The position numbers were made by a program, and so were the translations under genes. Under the pieces are notes generated by a model, which saw only the letters and a list, made by a program, of their open reading frames with translations, searched no databases and was not told where the DNA came from. A DNA stretch of 64,000 nucleotides from Bettongia penicillata ogilbyi (taxonomy: Eukaryota; Chordata; Mammalia; Diprotodontia; Potoroidae): the NCBI GenBank assembly GCA_023548195.1, contig JAJHZJ010000270.1, forward strand, positions 682,001 to 746,000. Direction: 5' to 3'. Each line of letters begins with the position of its first letter. Positions within the stretch are counted from its first letter, which is position 1. Shown piece after piece: positions 10,386-22,200 of the stretch.

Positions 10386-10549
10386 CTGCATTGGTGGGAG
10401 GGATTTCTCAGTCAGGTGTACCACGCATCGACAGAAGCGCAAGTTTAGCTCCCAAACCCCGCAGGAATCTGCATTGGTGGGAGGGATTTCTCAGTTAGGT
10501 GTTCCACGCGTCGACAGAAGCTCAAGTTTAGCTCCCAAACCCCACAGAA
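10386..10549 (+). repeat. Tandem duplication, period 83 bp, two copies
   Basis: Copy 1 at 10386-10468 and copy 2 at 10469-10549 both run from ctgcattggtgggaggg through gatttctcagt, cgacagaagc and aagtttagctcccaaacccc. They differ at only a few positions. The start block resembles the 3' part of an old SINE also seen near 52730, 58520 and 60430. Confidence 0.88.
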
Positions 10550-10598
10550 CAAAATCACCAGAACGCAGCTTGGCAGAGTGTGGGAGTAAAAGCTCTAC

Positions 10599-10774
10599 CA
10601 GGGATGGGAAACCTGTGGCCTCAAGGCCACATGTGGCCCTCTACGTCCTCAAGTCCTCTTTGACTAGATCCAGACTTCACAGAACATACCCCTTAATAAA
10701 AGGATTTGTTCTGTGAACCCTTCAGCTCAGTCAGAAGGCCACATGTGGCCTTGAAGCTGCAAGTTCCCCACCAG
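10599..10774. mobile_element. hAT MITE, same family, longer copy
   Basis: Left end CAGGGATGGGAAACCTGTGG and right end GCAAGTTCCCCACCAG are imperfect inverted repeats. Subterminal ggccacatgtggcc occurs on both sides, and the centre has ttaataaaaggatttgttct. Same family as 3713-3824. Confidence 0.75.
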
Positions 10775-11165
10775 TCCTAGGAATACAGCCCAGGAAATGG
10801 TCACTCTGCCTACTGCCCTAGGACCAGGCTGGCTAAGTTTGGAAGAGCGCTGCATCACCATGTTGGCGGCAGAGTGGTGAATTCTTTGGCCGGGCTTCCT
10901 GCAGTGAGAGGTTTGGAGGGCCTGAGAAGGAGGAAAGTCCCAGATGCTTCAAGTTTAAGGCAGTAATTAATTAGCGCTCTGTTAGGCTGTGGAGATAGAG
11001 AATCCTGGTGTGCTCAACACAGCACCAAAGGCAATAGTAATGAAGATGCTCTCGTAGGCTTCTCAAAGATGGGCTAAGACTGCTGGTATCTGCTGCTGCG
11101 TCCAGTAAAAGAAATATGCCTCCTTTTCCTCCTCCTCTTCCAACTCCGAAGGGTAGCTCATGTTT
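10775..11165. other. Unique intronic sequence
   Basis: No repeat recognised; a cagtaattaattagcg block at about 10960 stands out as AT-rich and homeobox-like. Confidence 0.45.
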
Positions 11166-11545
11166 TTATAGCACCTTGAGTTTTGCAGAACTCTAGGATT
11201 TTTCTCATTTGACTCTCATAACATTCCCTGGAGGTAAGTGCTATTAGGATCCCCATTTTATGTATAAGAAAACTGAGGCTTAAGGGACTTGCCCAGATAA
11301 ATTCCACAGGTGGCATCCGAAGCTAGGTTTCCCTTGAGAGGCAGTGTGTTTCTAGTGGATTGAGTGCCAGGCTTGGAGTAAGGACGATTTGAGCTTGAAT
11401 CCCTGCCTCTGACACATGCTAGCAGTGTGACCCTGGGCTAGTTAGTTAGTCATGAGGTCATAGCCATAGGACAAAAAGGACCCTCAGAGGCGACCTAGTT
11501 CAACTTCCCATTTTAAAGATTAGAAAACTGAGGTCATATTTTTAA
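11165..11545. mobile_element. MIR (minus), CORE-SINE (plus), MIR (minus)
   Basis: Minus MIR at 11165-11330 (agaaaactgaggcttaaggg). Plus SINE at 11340-11450 (cctctgacacatgctagcag). Minus MIR at 11450-11545 (tagaaaactgagg). Confidence 0.65.
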
Positions 11546-12305
11546 ATGTGGGAAATTAAGTACATAGGTCTACAAAGGGAATTGATTATGTTGACATAGT
11601 TAACAGAATATTAAGGAGTTCATGGACCCCAGGTTAGCCTCCTCCTCTAAGGGTCGGGGATAAGTACCTTGGGCCCCATCACTGTCTGCTGTGACTTGGG
11701 TTCTATAAATTCCTGGTTTGCATGCTGCCTTTGTTTCCTTGGAAGGTCGGGGGCTCAGAAGCTGCCCCTTGTAATCGGTCTGGCTGTGGTGTTTCAGTTT
11801 AAAAGCCTGGAGGACCCTCTGGTGAAGGCAACCGGCCTATTCTTTCATGCTGAGACCGGCTCTTACCCTACCATGCATACTAAAGAGAGGACTCCAGCCG
11901 TAAATACTGCTTAACTCTGGCACTTGTGAGATGTACAAACATCATTTGCTCAAGAAGTCGGTTAATTCCCCATGATGGAGGGCCTGTCGTCTGTGATCAG
12001 CTCAGAGGGAGGGGGCCTGCGTGAGTAGATTGCTGAAGAGGGCCAGGCTGGTTTAATGGATTAAGCTACTTAAGAAAATTTTAAAAGATGCACTGTTAAT
12101 ATTCATTCTCTTTCTTCCCCCTGATACTCTGCCCTTCAGCCCCCGCCCCCCTCCCTCCTTCCTGCTTGGCTCGAATATTGTCATGAACACTGTCTGCATC
12201 TCTCTTCTAATGGAAAATGATTAGCCAGCCAGTAATTCATACATAGACTACAGACAACTTGGTGGAAGATTGTGGGTAATTGATGCTAGCCATCTCTGTG
12301 GTACA
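11546..12305. other. Repeat-poor block, possible conserved non-coding DNA
   Basis: No interspersed repeat recognised across about 750 bp. Homeobox-like AATTA cores and a pyrimidine run are present. The 81-codon frame at 11669-11914 shows no splice sites or recognisable domain. Confidence 0.4.
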
Positions 12306-12309
12306 GTGC

Positions 12310-12470
12310 GGGGAAAATGCTACCTCTGGAAAGATGACCTGAATTTGAAGCCTATGTGGATGTCCTTGGGTTATTTTCCCACTCTGGGCCTCAGTTTACA
12401 CATCTGTAATGTGTGAGGATTAGACTTGATGATGAACTTCCAATTCCCTTCTAGCTTTGACTCTACAGTC
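12310..12470 (+). mobile_element. MIR
   Basis: gggcctcagtttacacatct, then ttagacttgatgatgaac. Confidence 0.6.
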
Positions 12471-12474
12471 TTGT

Positions 12475-13500
12475 CATCTTTTTAATGTGATCCTAAAGCA
12501 CAGGTATGACCATGACATTCCCCTGCCACAAAACCTTCAGGAGCTCCTTATTATTTCTGTATTAAAATACATTTTCCTTGGATTGGAATTTAAGACCCTC
12601 TACATTCTACCTTTAGTCTACCTTTTCCGCATTATTTTCCTCCCTTGCCCCCCCATGTTGTGTCCCAATTGGATTACAGATTATTTCTCCATCTCATTTT
12701 TGGTTTTTCAGTTCTGTGCATTCTGTCTTTCTATGGCCTATTGATGTGCTAAGGTCAAGCACCATCTCCTCCATGAAACCTCTCTAATTCCCACTCCCAA
12801 TAGAAAGTGTTCTCCCCTTCCTTGGAATTTCCCAGAGCTCCATGTTGGAGTTTTCCTTTGGCCCTACACGTCTGACTTGAATGTGTTTCTCTGGGTTCAT
12901 GTCTCATCGAATTATGTTAATTAGCCAAGAATGAACCACACATTGCAGCAACGGAATTAGCAATTAATATTAAAAATTGGCAACCTTATTACTCAGCCTC
13001 CCACACTCTTGAGTCTAATTAGACATTCTGTCTCCTGTCTTTGGGCCTCTGATGCCCCATCCCACCACCTCATTTTGGGGTTCACTCCCACCTCGCCTCT
13101 GTCTCTTAGGATCCTCAGTTTTCATGAAAAGTGAACTCAAATGCCCCCTCCTACATGAAGCCCTTTCGAATCCTCATCAGTAAAACATTCTGCATTTTTA
13201 TAAAACTTGATTAAAAAATAGTATTTTCTATAGTCACCAATACTCCACCCAAATGCCTTATTTTTGTGTACATAGTTTCTTCTATTATTATATACTTCTA
13301 TTTTTATATAATTATAGAAGTTATTATATAATATAAAAATTCTAGAATAATTATACACATTCTATTGTTGTTACCCCTGGTACAGTATAAGGTGTTTGAG
13401 GACAGAGTTGGTTTCATTTTTGCCTTGTGCCTACAGTACCAAGCCTGGGACCTGGCATCAAGTAAGGCCTCAGTAAGTATTTGATGCTTCACTGATTGAG
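12475..13500 (+). mobile_element. L2 fragments, sense
   Basis: 12475-12790 shows L2 order: ccttcaggagctccttatta, ggaatttaagaccctctaca, ctaccttttccgcatt. 13095-13500 continues with ccccctcctacatgaagccc and ctgggacctggcatcaagta, interrupted by an AT-rich patch. The 12880-13010 interval is unclassified. Confidence 0.65.
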
Positions 13501-13619
13501 CCTGAACTTCCCCCCTACCCCTTCCATAATATAGTCGTGTATGTCTTACAGTGGGAGTCCGTTTGCCTTATGACTCTTGATGGTTTTTGCCAGTTGATGT
13601 CAGGGCTTGTTTCATTTTT

Positions 13620-14000
13620 CTTATTGGTTCCCCACAGCACTTAAAAAAAAAAAAAAACTTGTTGAATTGAATCAAAGGCATATGGCATCATGGATGAAGT
13701 ACTGGGCTTGGAGTGAGGAAGACCAGAGTTCAAATCCTGCCTCATAGACTTACTAGCCAAGTGACCCTGGGCAAGCCACTTCTCAGTGTCTTCATTTATA
13801 ACATGAGGATAATAACATCATCTGCCTCCCGGGTTGTTGTGAGGTTCAAAGCAGATAATCAACAGGCATTTGTATTAAGATTTAATGTATTAATTAAATG
13901 TATTAATTTAATGTATTAATTAAATATTTGTATTGTATGTGCTGGGTGCTAGAAATACAAAGTGCCAAAATGAAACAAATTCCTGCTCTCAAGGACCTTG
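13620..14000 (+). mobile_element. CORE-SINE followed by L3/CR1-like fragment
   Basis: SINE at about 13680-13865 (ggagtgaggaagaccagagt, ccgggttgttgtgaggttca). Then L3-like DNA with gctgggtgctagaaatacaa at 13935-14000, with AT-rich tandem attaatttaatgt between. Confidence 0.65.
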
Positions 14001-14084
14001 GATAATGTGCATAAAACTCATGGTAATACTTAAAGCTCCATCTACTTGTTGCTGCTACCTGTTTCTTTTTTTCACATCCTTTGT

Positions 14085-14255
14085 TTAACAGCATTTATTA
14101 AGCAATTACCAGGTGGTAGACCCTGGGCTTTACAGTGGGGATACCTAGGCAGAAAAAAAGCAAGGGAAGAGGGAGGATGGAAGGAAAGAAGGAAGGAGGG
14201 AAGAAAAAGAGGGAAGGAAGAAAGAGAAGGCAAGAGAGAGAAACTAAGTCTCTCT
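14085..14255 (+). repeat. L3-like fragment running into a GA-rich tract
   Basis: gcatttattaagcaattacc then gaaggaaagaaggaagg-type purine repeats from 14165. Confidence 0.65.
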
Positions 14256-14259
14256 TAGT

Positions 14260-14925
14260 TGTAAACTAAGTTAACTCCACTGGTGTGGGGTAGGACAGGT
14301 ATAGCAAGCTTATACTCAGATAAACAGAAAAGGAGAGATCACTCTGAGCTGGGGGATAGGTGGGAGGTGTTTGTGTGGGCATGGATCGGTGGGGGTCCCC
14401 CTTCGTCCTCCTGTGTATCTGGTAAAGGCTGGGTGCCACAAAGAGCAGAGGCCGAGCTTCCCGATTGAACTGTGTGGGGCTGAGCTGGAGGCCTGGGCTC
14501 CAGTGCTCCTTCCCAGCCCTTTGGCTATAAGCAGGGGCACAGACAGGCTTTTCTGGATGCCTGATAAAACTGGTCATAGACTCATCCCTCCTTCCCATCC
14601 TCTTCTACGTTTAGTTTAGATTTACTCCCTGTTTGACCCTGACTTCCCACTATTCCTGTTGGAGAAGGAAAGGCAGCAGCCCTCTGCATCACTTGTCTGG
14701 CTGTTGTGTTCCACAGAGGCACAAAAGGAGATTGTCATTTACTTACCCTCCATGGATCAGGTGACGGGGTCATGGAGGATGGAGGAGGAGGAGGGGATGT
14801 TTTACAGCTTGCCAAGGAGTCTTACCTGCTTACTTTCTCTCTCCCTCCTCCTGAAAGCTTAAAGCTGTCACAGATATGATCTCATTTGTTTTGTAAATTT
14901 TCCAGAAAAAGAAAAAGTCCTTAGT
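14260..14925. other. Unique intronic sequence
   Basis: No repeat or gene recognised. Open frames here start late and have no splice context. Confidence 0.5.
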
Positions 14926-14928
14926 GAA

Positions 14929-14934
14929 GTGTGT

Positions 14935-15015
<81 letters not shown>
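14929..15015 (+). repeat. Compound (TG)n(AG)n microsatellite
   Basis: About 22 TG units pass directly into about 20 GA units. Confidence 0.95.
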
Positions 15016-15016
<1 letters not shown>

Positions 15017-15049
15017 GAGATCGCATAGAAGAAGAGATAACAGATGGAC

Positions 15050-15305
15050 AGCCCATATGCTAGGTGGTACAGTGGATAGAGTGGGCCCACAGTCAGGAAT
15101 ACTTAAGTTCAAATGTGGCCTCAACCTCTTAATAGCTATGTGACCCTGGACAAGTCACTTAACCCTATTTGTTTCAGTTTTCTCATCTGTAAAATGAACT
15201 AGAGAAGGAAATGGAAAACCACTCCAGGATCTCTGCCAAAAAGACCTCAGATGGGGTCATGAAGAGTTGATCATGACTCAGACAACCCAGCAGCACAACA
15301 GAACT
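15050..15305 (+). mobile_element. tRNA-derived SINE (MAR1/SINE1-like)
   Basis: gctaggtggtacagtggata head; gagaaggaaatggaaaacca and gccaaaaagacctcagatgg tail; near full length. Confidence 0.88.
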
Positions 15306-15339
15306 CCAGGGGAGTCAGACCCAGGAAAAATAATTAGGA

Positions 15340-15590
15340 AACTGTGTGGCTCAGTGGATACAGTACTAGGCCTGAGTCAGGAAGAACTTAGTTCAAGCCT
15401 AGCCTCAGATATTTACCGGCTGTGTGACCCTGGGCAAGTCACTTCCTGTCCCTTTGTCTTAATCTACTGCAGAAAGAAATGGCAAAGCACTCCAGCATTT
15501 TTGCCAAGAAAACCTCATGGACAGTACGATCCAAGGGGTCATGAAGACTCACACACAACTAAATCAACTGAATGACACCAACAACAAGAT
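15340..15590 (+). mobile_element. tRNA-derived SINE (MAR1/SINE1-like)
   Basis: gtggctcagtggatacagta head, gtgtgaccctgggcaagtca core, and the gccaagaaaacctca tail. Second copy in tandem order with the previous one. Confidence 0.85.
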
Positions 15591-15694
15591 GTCCATATCC
15601 ATCATGTAATGTCACATCATGAGAGCTCAGGAAAGGCCTTCAGTGCGTTAGAGAGACCCCTTTTTGACAAGTTTATGGGAGGATATCTACCAAC

Positions 15695-15960
15695 AAGCAT
15701 ATGTTAGGCTCTTACTGTATGTCAGGCACTGTGCTAAGCAAGGCAAAGAAAGGCAAAAACGGTCTCTTGCCTTCGAGAAACTTATATTTTAGTGGCGGAG
15801 ACAACATGCAAATAAATACTTCCATACGTAACACAACTGAGTAGATGGGCTTTGAGAGGAAGCCAGTATCAACAGGGCCCAGTGAAGGGTTGGGCAGAAT
15901 GGACACATTACTGCGGAGAGTGTCCTCAATGCCTTGCCCAGGACATGGAATGGAGCTTAT
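15695..15960 (+). mobile_element. L3/CR1-like fragment
   Basis: tcaggcactgtgctaagcaa, cttgccttcgagaaactta and tgcaaataaatacttcc give the recurrent order of this family. Confidence 0.5.
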
Positions 15961-17250
15961 TCTTAACATGCTGGTTTTTTGATTGAGCTTCCACATCCCT
16001 GAGATTACAGATCCATTGGTAAACAGTTTCTGGAAATGTAAACAGACAGATTCAAGAAGGGGCTCCCCTTCTTGTGATATGGGTGAATGAGAGCTCTGGT
16101 AGGCATGCTAACTAACCAGTTGAGATCAGCAACATCTACACAAAATGCTCTTGAATGCCACAGCTGTCCAAGGTCACCCAGGAAGCTTCAGAGGCTGTTG
16201 ATATGAACTGTATGACCATGTCCCTCTCTGACAGTTTCCTTATCTGTTAAATAGGGAGAAAGCTACCTATCATATCTACCTCTCAGACTCAAAGAACACA
16301 ATTATGCAAAGTATTTTTCAAATTGTAAGGTATTATATAAGGTCAATTCTCCATCTCTTACACTTTCTCCTCCTCTTCCTCACCAAATTCCTAGGCTTCT
16401 GGGCATACCATGGTCTCCATTTACAAAAATGACAAATGGAAATAAAAAGCAAGTTAGGTTCATAATGACAAAGTACACCTCCCAGGCTGACCATGGGTAG
16501 GAATCAAATCTGGTGCCTTAATTCAACTACCTGTTCCATAGCCAGTCCCCTTGACAGGCAGACTCCCTGTCAGTCATTAACAACTGTCTTTCCTTTTCTG
16601 GGGATGCACAGTGGGGCTGCCTGGGTCAAAGTAGAAGGAGAACACAGCCCTCCATGACAGTCCCTGCCCAACCCCAGGGATCAGCCTGAGGATGCTCATC
16701 TGTAGTTCAGTCTGACATTGATGCAGACCAAAGTAGATCGGGTCGGAGTTTTATGGGTCTTTGGGGGCTTTTCAAGTGATGTTTATAAACAAATCATCAG
16801 AGACAGGCTCTCTTGGTGGCTTCCAATATGCCTGTGTGTGTGTTTGTGTGTTTTTTTTTTTAAAGAAATGAGTCAAAGGAAAAAGAGGCCCCACTGCTGC
16901 ATGTGTGCTGGCAGTGTACACCATGGAGAAGTGTCTGAACTCCCTGGAGATGTTTCAGGAACGTCTCTTTGACGGAGGCTTTCAGAATCAAATGTGAAGC
17001 CTGCAGTAGGCGTGTGTTGCCTAGCTATTCCTCACGAGTGTAGACTTAAAATGGTATAAAGTAAAAAATGGAAAGTGACATCTAACCTGACAAAGTTCCA
17101 AAGGCCAGGGCTTTTGGATGGTTCACTGGTGGGGTCTGCATTGCCTTGTCATGATGCTGTCATGTCAATCAACTGAATGTCCCTTAGGAAGCTACTGGTA
17201 TATTGAAACAGAGTAGGAAAGGAAGATGTCTCATTGGTGGGATTTATATC
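15961..17250. other. Mostly unique intron with one MIR
   Basis: A diverged MIR lies at about 16180-16350 (gtttccttatctgttaaata). The rest is unclassified, with a short TG run and T-run at 16830-16862. Confidence 0.5.
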
Positions 17251-17254
17251 CAGT

Positions 17255-17725
17255 GATGATGAGGTGGTAGTATTATTCCTGTTTTACAGATGAGGAAACT
17301 TGGGTTGAGAGAATTGTCCAAGGTCACACAGATATTCAGTGTCTGAGGTTGGATTCCAACTAAAGTCCCCATCCACTGTGCTACCTTGCTGCCTGTCATG
17401 ATACTGTGCCATCCAACTGGATGTCACATGGGACTATCAAACTCTAAATATCCAAAACAGGACTTATACCTCTTACCTTACCCTTCCCCTCTTTCTAAAG
17501 TCCCTCTTTCTAGCACTTTCTTGCTAGACACCCAGATTCACAGTTTCAAAGTCTTCATTAACTTCCCCCTATCAGTCAGTGTGTCAACAATCATTTATTA
17601 AGTACTTAAAATCTGCTAGGCATTGTGCTAAATGCTAGGGATACAAAGTAAAACAAAGAAAAATCCATAGTCCCTGCTTTCAGGGAGCTTATTCTAACGG
17701 TAGGGGCAAAATTCAAATAACTAGG
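17255..17725. mobile_element. MIR (minus), L2 (plus) and L3-like fragments
   Basis: 17270-17395 contains cagatgaggaaacttgggtt and ccactgtgctaccttgctgc. 17400-17575 is L2-like. 17585-17720 contains tgctaggcattgtgctaaat. Confidence 0.55.
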
Positions 17726-17734
17726 TATACATAT

Positions 17735-18365
17735 TTTATTTTTTCCAATTACATATAAAAAATTTTTAACATTTGGCTTTTAAAATTTTGAATTCCAAAT
17801 TCTCTCCCATGTTCTCTCCTCTCATTGAGAAAGCAAGTAGTTTGATATAGATTATATATGTGCAGTCATGCAAAACGTATTTCCATATTAGTCATGCTAT
17901 GAACCAAAACGGACAAAAAATAAACAGACAAGAAAAATAAAATTAAAAAAAATATGCTTCAATCTGCATTCAGACTTCATCAGCACTTTCTCTGAAGGTG
18001 GATAGTGTTTTCATCACAAGTTCTTTGGAAATGTGTTGAATCTTTGTACTGTTGAGAATGGGCAAGTTGTTTATAGTTCTTCATTATACAATATTGCTGT
18101 TGCTGTGTACAGTGTTGTCCTGGTTCTGCTCATTTCACTTTGAATCAATTCATGTAAGTCTTCCCATGCTTTTCTGAAAATATCCTACTCATCATTTCTT
18201 ACAACACAGTAATATTCCATCACAATCATGTAGCACAATTTGTTCAGCCTTTCCCCAATTGATGGGTGTCCCCTCAATTTCCAGTTCTTTACCATCACTG
18301 AAAGAGCTGCTATTAATGTTTTTGTACATGTAGGTCCTTTTCCTTTTTTTACTCTCTTTGGGATA
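17735..18365 (-). mobile_element. 5'-truncated L1 3' region
   Basis: About 630 bp antisense. The A-rich 3' end lies at the left (ttccaattacatat), then attttgaattccaaattctc, the ctgctcatttcac block, cagtaatattccatcac, ccccaattgatgggtgtccc and agctgctattaatgtttttg. The last blocks correspond to the region around the L1 ORF2 3' end. An imperfect ATACATAT flank may be a target duplication. Confidence 0.75.
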
Positions 18366-18645
18366 CATATAAGATAAATACAGTATAAGTGGAGAGTAAC
18401 AGCCGGAGAAAGACACCAGCTGTAGGTCAGGGCAGAAGAAGACTGCAGGTTTGGAAAAGCCTTCCTGAAAAAGAGGGGAATATTTCATTGTTTGCCAAGT
18501 CACTGAGATCCTGTCTCTACGACATCTCTGCAGTCTATTGCCTTCATTCCACATGATCAACACTCTGGTTTGGATCCTTATCCCTTTTAGCTTTTAGTGT
18601 TATAATAGCCACCTATAAACAGTCTTGCTCCTCTCAAATCATTCT
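18366..18645. other. Unique intronic sequence
   Basis: Nothing recognised. Confidence 0.4.
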
Positions 18646-18900
18646 GCCACTCAGTCAGTAAGCATTTAATAATATCTATTATATGCTTAAAGTACTGTGC
18701 TAAGTGCTTTACAAATAATATTATCTGGGTCTCAAAACAATCCTGGGAGGTAGGTGCTACTTAATCAGCACCTTTTTAGCAATGAAGAAACTGAGACTGC
18801 GAGGTGAAATGAATGTGGCCGGAGTCACACAACTCATGTCTGAGGAATTTCAGGTTTCCCTGACTCTGGGCCCTGTGTACTATCCATTGTGCCCTATAAC
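18646..18900 (-). mobile_element. MIR/L3-like composite, antisense
   Basis: agtactgtgctaagtgctt then gaagaaactgagactgcg and actatccattgtgcc. Confidence 0.6.
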
Positions 18901-18959
18901 TGCTTCCAGAGAGAAAGGGCAATGGCATTTGGGAGAATAAGAGTAAAAAAGGCAAAAAG

Positions 18960-19290
18960 CTAGCATGCCAAGTGCCCAGCATGGCATCTGGCACATTTGT
19001 TATTTAGTTGTTTTCAGTTAATGCCTTACCCTCCATAATCTCTTTGGGATTTGCTTGGCAAAGATACTGGAGTGACTTGCCATTTCCTTCTCAGCTCATT
19101 TTACAGATGAGGAAACTGAGGCAAGCAGAGTTAAGTGACTTGACACAGATACTAAGTGTCTGAGGCCAGATTTGAACTCAGGAAGATGAATCTTCCTGAC
19201 TCCAGACTCAGCATTCTATCCACTGGTACCACTTAGCTACCCCATAGTCTGCTACATAGTAGGTGTTTAATAAATGTTCAGTGAATGAAC
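18960..19290. mobile_element. L2 3' end split by an antisense MAR1-like SINE
   Basis: L2 gcccagcatggcatctggca stops at about 18998. An antisense SINE fills 19005-19241 (tggagtgacttgccatttcc, gaggaaactgaggcaagcag). L2 resumes with catagtaggtgtttaataaa. Confidence 0.8.
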
Positions 19291-19985
19291 GGAGGCATGA
19301 GAGTGGGAAGGAAGAAAAATGACTTCTCCAATTAAATCTAAGAACAAGTCCGGGTAATAGAATTACTGTTCAAAAGCTGGGAAGATCAATAAGCAGAAAC
19401 ATTGGCCATTCCTTATCTTGTCCCAAGGTGAGCAGGATCAGGATGCAGCAGATGTTCAGCCTTCACAAGCCCCCTGCTCTTCTGCTTCCCATGGAAATCT
19501 GTGGATGCCAGCCATCAGGGAAGTAACTATGCAGCGAGATTGTTTGCTCTGGACCTGAGTGGATGAGCTTAAGACCTTTCATTTTCAGGGCAGATGGCGC
19601 AGCTATTTTAAGTAAGGGATGTGCTGTGGTGAAAATGGACAACAGTTTTCTGTTTTTCAGCTTAATGAAGAAAAAAGGAAAGGGGAGGGGAGGCAAAAAC
19701 CCAGCTAGCTTACTTTTGCTCATGCTTGGGTTTTTTGGGTTCTAAATGTGTCCCAAGACATACATAGTGGGATAAATATTGCAGCCAGCAGAAGGTCCTA
19801 GTGTCAAGCTGAAAAGATTTCTAGCCTTTCTGAGAACAATTGGTGCCATAATTTAGCTGTGTAGATTCAGACATGTTCCAGTCCTGTATTTTTGGTATAC
19901 CTGTCCTGCTTGCCTTTAGGTAGGAGGAGAGGAGATGTGCTCTGCATGGCAGAAATCACACGCAAGGAACAGGTAGGGGACTGGG
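19291..19985. other. Unique intronic sequence
   Basis: No repeat or gene recognised. Confidence 0.45.
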
Positions 19986-20400
19986 TAGGAAGTTTGTTGG
20001 CAGTATAGCTGTATAGAAAGAGCACTGCACTTTAAGTCTCAAGACCTGGGTTCGAGTGCTGGCCGTGGTACTTGGTAGAATTCTTCATTTCTGGATACCA
20101 TATTTTAGGAAGGACTGAAGAGAATCTAGAAAAAGAAAGCTAGGATTAGGAAAGACCTTGAGTTCACGCCATATGAAGATCAGGAGCATAGTCAGCCTGG
20201 AAAGAGAAGTCTTACTGGGGACACATGATGTCAGTCTTGGAGTATTTGAAGGCCTTTCACATGGAAGAAAGAATCAGTTGGTTCTCCTTGATCCCAGGTG
20301 GTGGGACCACTAGCAATGGGAGGAAAGTGTAAAAGGACAAATCAACATCTCTGTAATCATAACTCAGTGTGGGAAAAGGCTGCCTTGGGTTGTCTTCAAA
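19986..20400 (+). mobile_element. MIR fragment then L3/CR1-type LINE 3' fragment
   Basis: MIR at 19990-20075 (acctgggttcgagtgctggc). 20085-20400 follows CR1/L3 order: atgaagatcaggagcatagt, cagcctggaaagagaagtct, ggagtatttgaaggcctttc. Confidence 0.55.
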
Positions 20401-20694
20401 CAAAGAATGAATGAATGTGGGTACAAACAGAAGTAAGCCAGTCCTGCTCACATTCCAGTGATGGAGGCAACACATCTGGAAGGTTCCAGAGGCAAGTCAG
20501 AAGGAAAGGTCCCATAGTTCTTAGGGGGCAGCAGCAAAGCAGATGGTCTTGCCTTTTCTTTCACATCATTTCCACTAATAAAAATCTTATTCATGTGTGA
20601 TGTTGAACCATTTGACAATGACAAGGGTCTTGATGACAAGAACTTTTCTGGGTCTTCAGTAGAGGTGGTTATAGCACATTTAGGAGCATTTATT

Positions 20695-20860
20695 AAGATT
20701 AATAATAAAGATAGTAATAATGAATATTTCTACACTGCTTACTATGTGCTAAACATTTTATAATTATTTGATCCTTATAATAACCCCAGGAGGTTGATGC
20801 TGTCATTATCCTCATTTTACAGATGAGGAAACTGAGTCAACCAGATTAAATGGCAGGAGT
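20695..20860 (-). mobile_element. MIR, antisense
   Basis: tactatgtgctaaaca, then cattttacagatgaggaaac. Confidence 0.65.
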
Positions 20861-21204
20861 AGTTACTTCCCAGGATGATGGCTTAGGACACCTTTTTGGA
20901 AGCATTACTGTTCCCAGGGATCCTGGGTTCAGAGTCCTGGGCTTGTCTCCATCAGCCTTTCTGTAAAGATAGTGATCAAGGTGGTGGTGGTGGTGGTGTC
21001 ATGGTTGGACATGCTTGGCACCTGCTGCCTTCCTCAGGATGCCTTGCTGCTTCAAAGACTAGATGACCATTGATTGGTTATTTAGGCAACTAGTTGGCAT
21101 AGAGCATAGATCATTTCTTCTCATTCCTTCTCTGCTTCCCTCTATAAACTACCTTACTTATTAATTGTACAGAATATTATATCTCTTCTCTCAGTGCCTT
21201 TGTA
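20861..21204. other. Unique intron with a short (GGT)n run
   Basis: GGTGGTGGTGGTGGTGGT at about 20981-20998; nothing else recognised. Confidence 0.5.
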
Positions 21205-22200
21205 TAGACTGCTCTCAATGTCTAGAGTGCTGTACTTGGAGATAGGAAAACCTGAATTCAAAGGCCATCTCACATCCTTACTCGCCAGTTGTGTTACCCT
21301 GGAAAAGACAACCTCTGTCTACCTCAGTTTCCTCAACAGTAAAAATGAGAATGATGATAAAGCACCTCTCTTGCAGGGTTGTTGTGAGGAACAAATGGCA
21401 TAACATATGGAAAGTGCTTTGTAAACTTTAAAGCAATGCATAAATGCTATTTATCATCACCATCAACATAGTTATTTTGTAGAGAAAATTCTTTTTCAGA
21501 AATGGGCTAAACTAGATGACCTCTGAACTCCTTTCTGTCTCTGGGAGATTCTGGTTTTCTGTGTCCAGAGGTGAGCCCTATTACTTAGAGGTTCATGAAA
21601 TATAGTGCTAGAAAGATCCTTAAAAACTGTTCAATTTAACTCCCTCATTGTCTGCACGAGGAGCAGAGGCCCACAGATACAGGGGAGAGCAGAAGGAAAA
21701 CTCTCTGAGTTCAGGGTGATTTTTCCATTTTGGTCTTTGTACCTTAGTGCCTAAAGGCTCAGCACCCATTCACAGCACAGAGTTGTTTAATAAATACTTA
21801 TTAAGATGAATTGAATTCAGGAGGCAATATACTACAATGGGAAAAGCAGTAACTTAGGAGAACTGGGGGTAAATCCTGCCCTGATACTGACTGCCTTTGT
21901 CACCTTGGACAAGTCACTTAACTTCCCTGGGCCTCAGTTTCTTTATTTGTGAAAGGATAGTTTTGGACTCAGTGGCCACTCAGGTCTCTTCCAGCTTAAC
22001 TCTGTGTTCTAGAATGTATACCCAAGTAGTACATCCTGTGGACCTCAGTTTACTCATTTGTAAAATTACAGTAAAGTTACATGTGCCATGTAAAGTTACA
22101 GTAGTATTAACATTCACTTTTTCACAGTTTTGTAAGCTGTAAGATACTATTGAAATAGAAGCTGTTATTGATAATAAATTATTATTATAAAATATTTATA
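21205..22200. mobile_element. MIR-rich interval
   Basis: Sense MIR/CORE-SINE at 21205-21465 (gcagggttgttgtgagga). Antisense MIR-like at 21595-21690. Sense MIR at 21820-22150 (acttccctgggcctcagttt), the last with a duplicated tail before an ATTATTATAA-rich patch. Confidence 0.6.
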
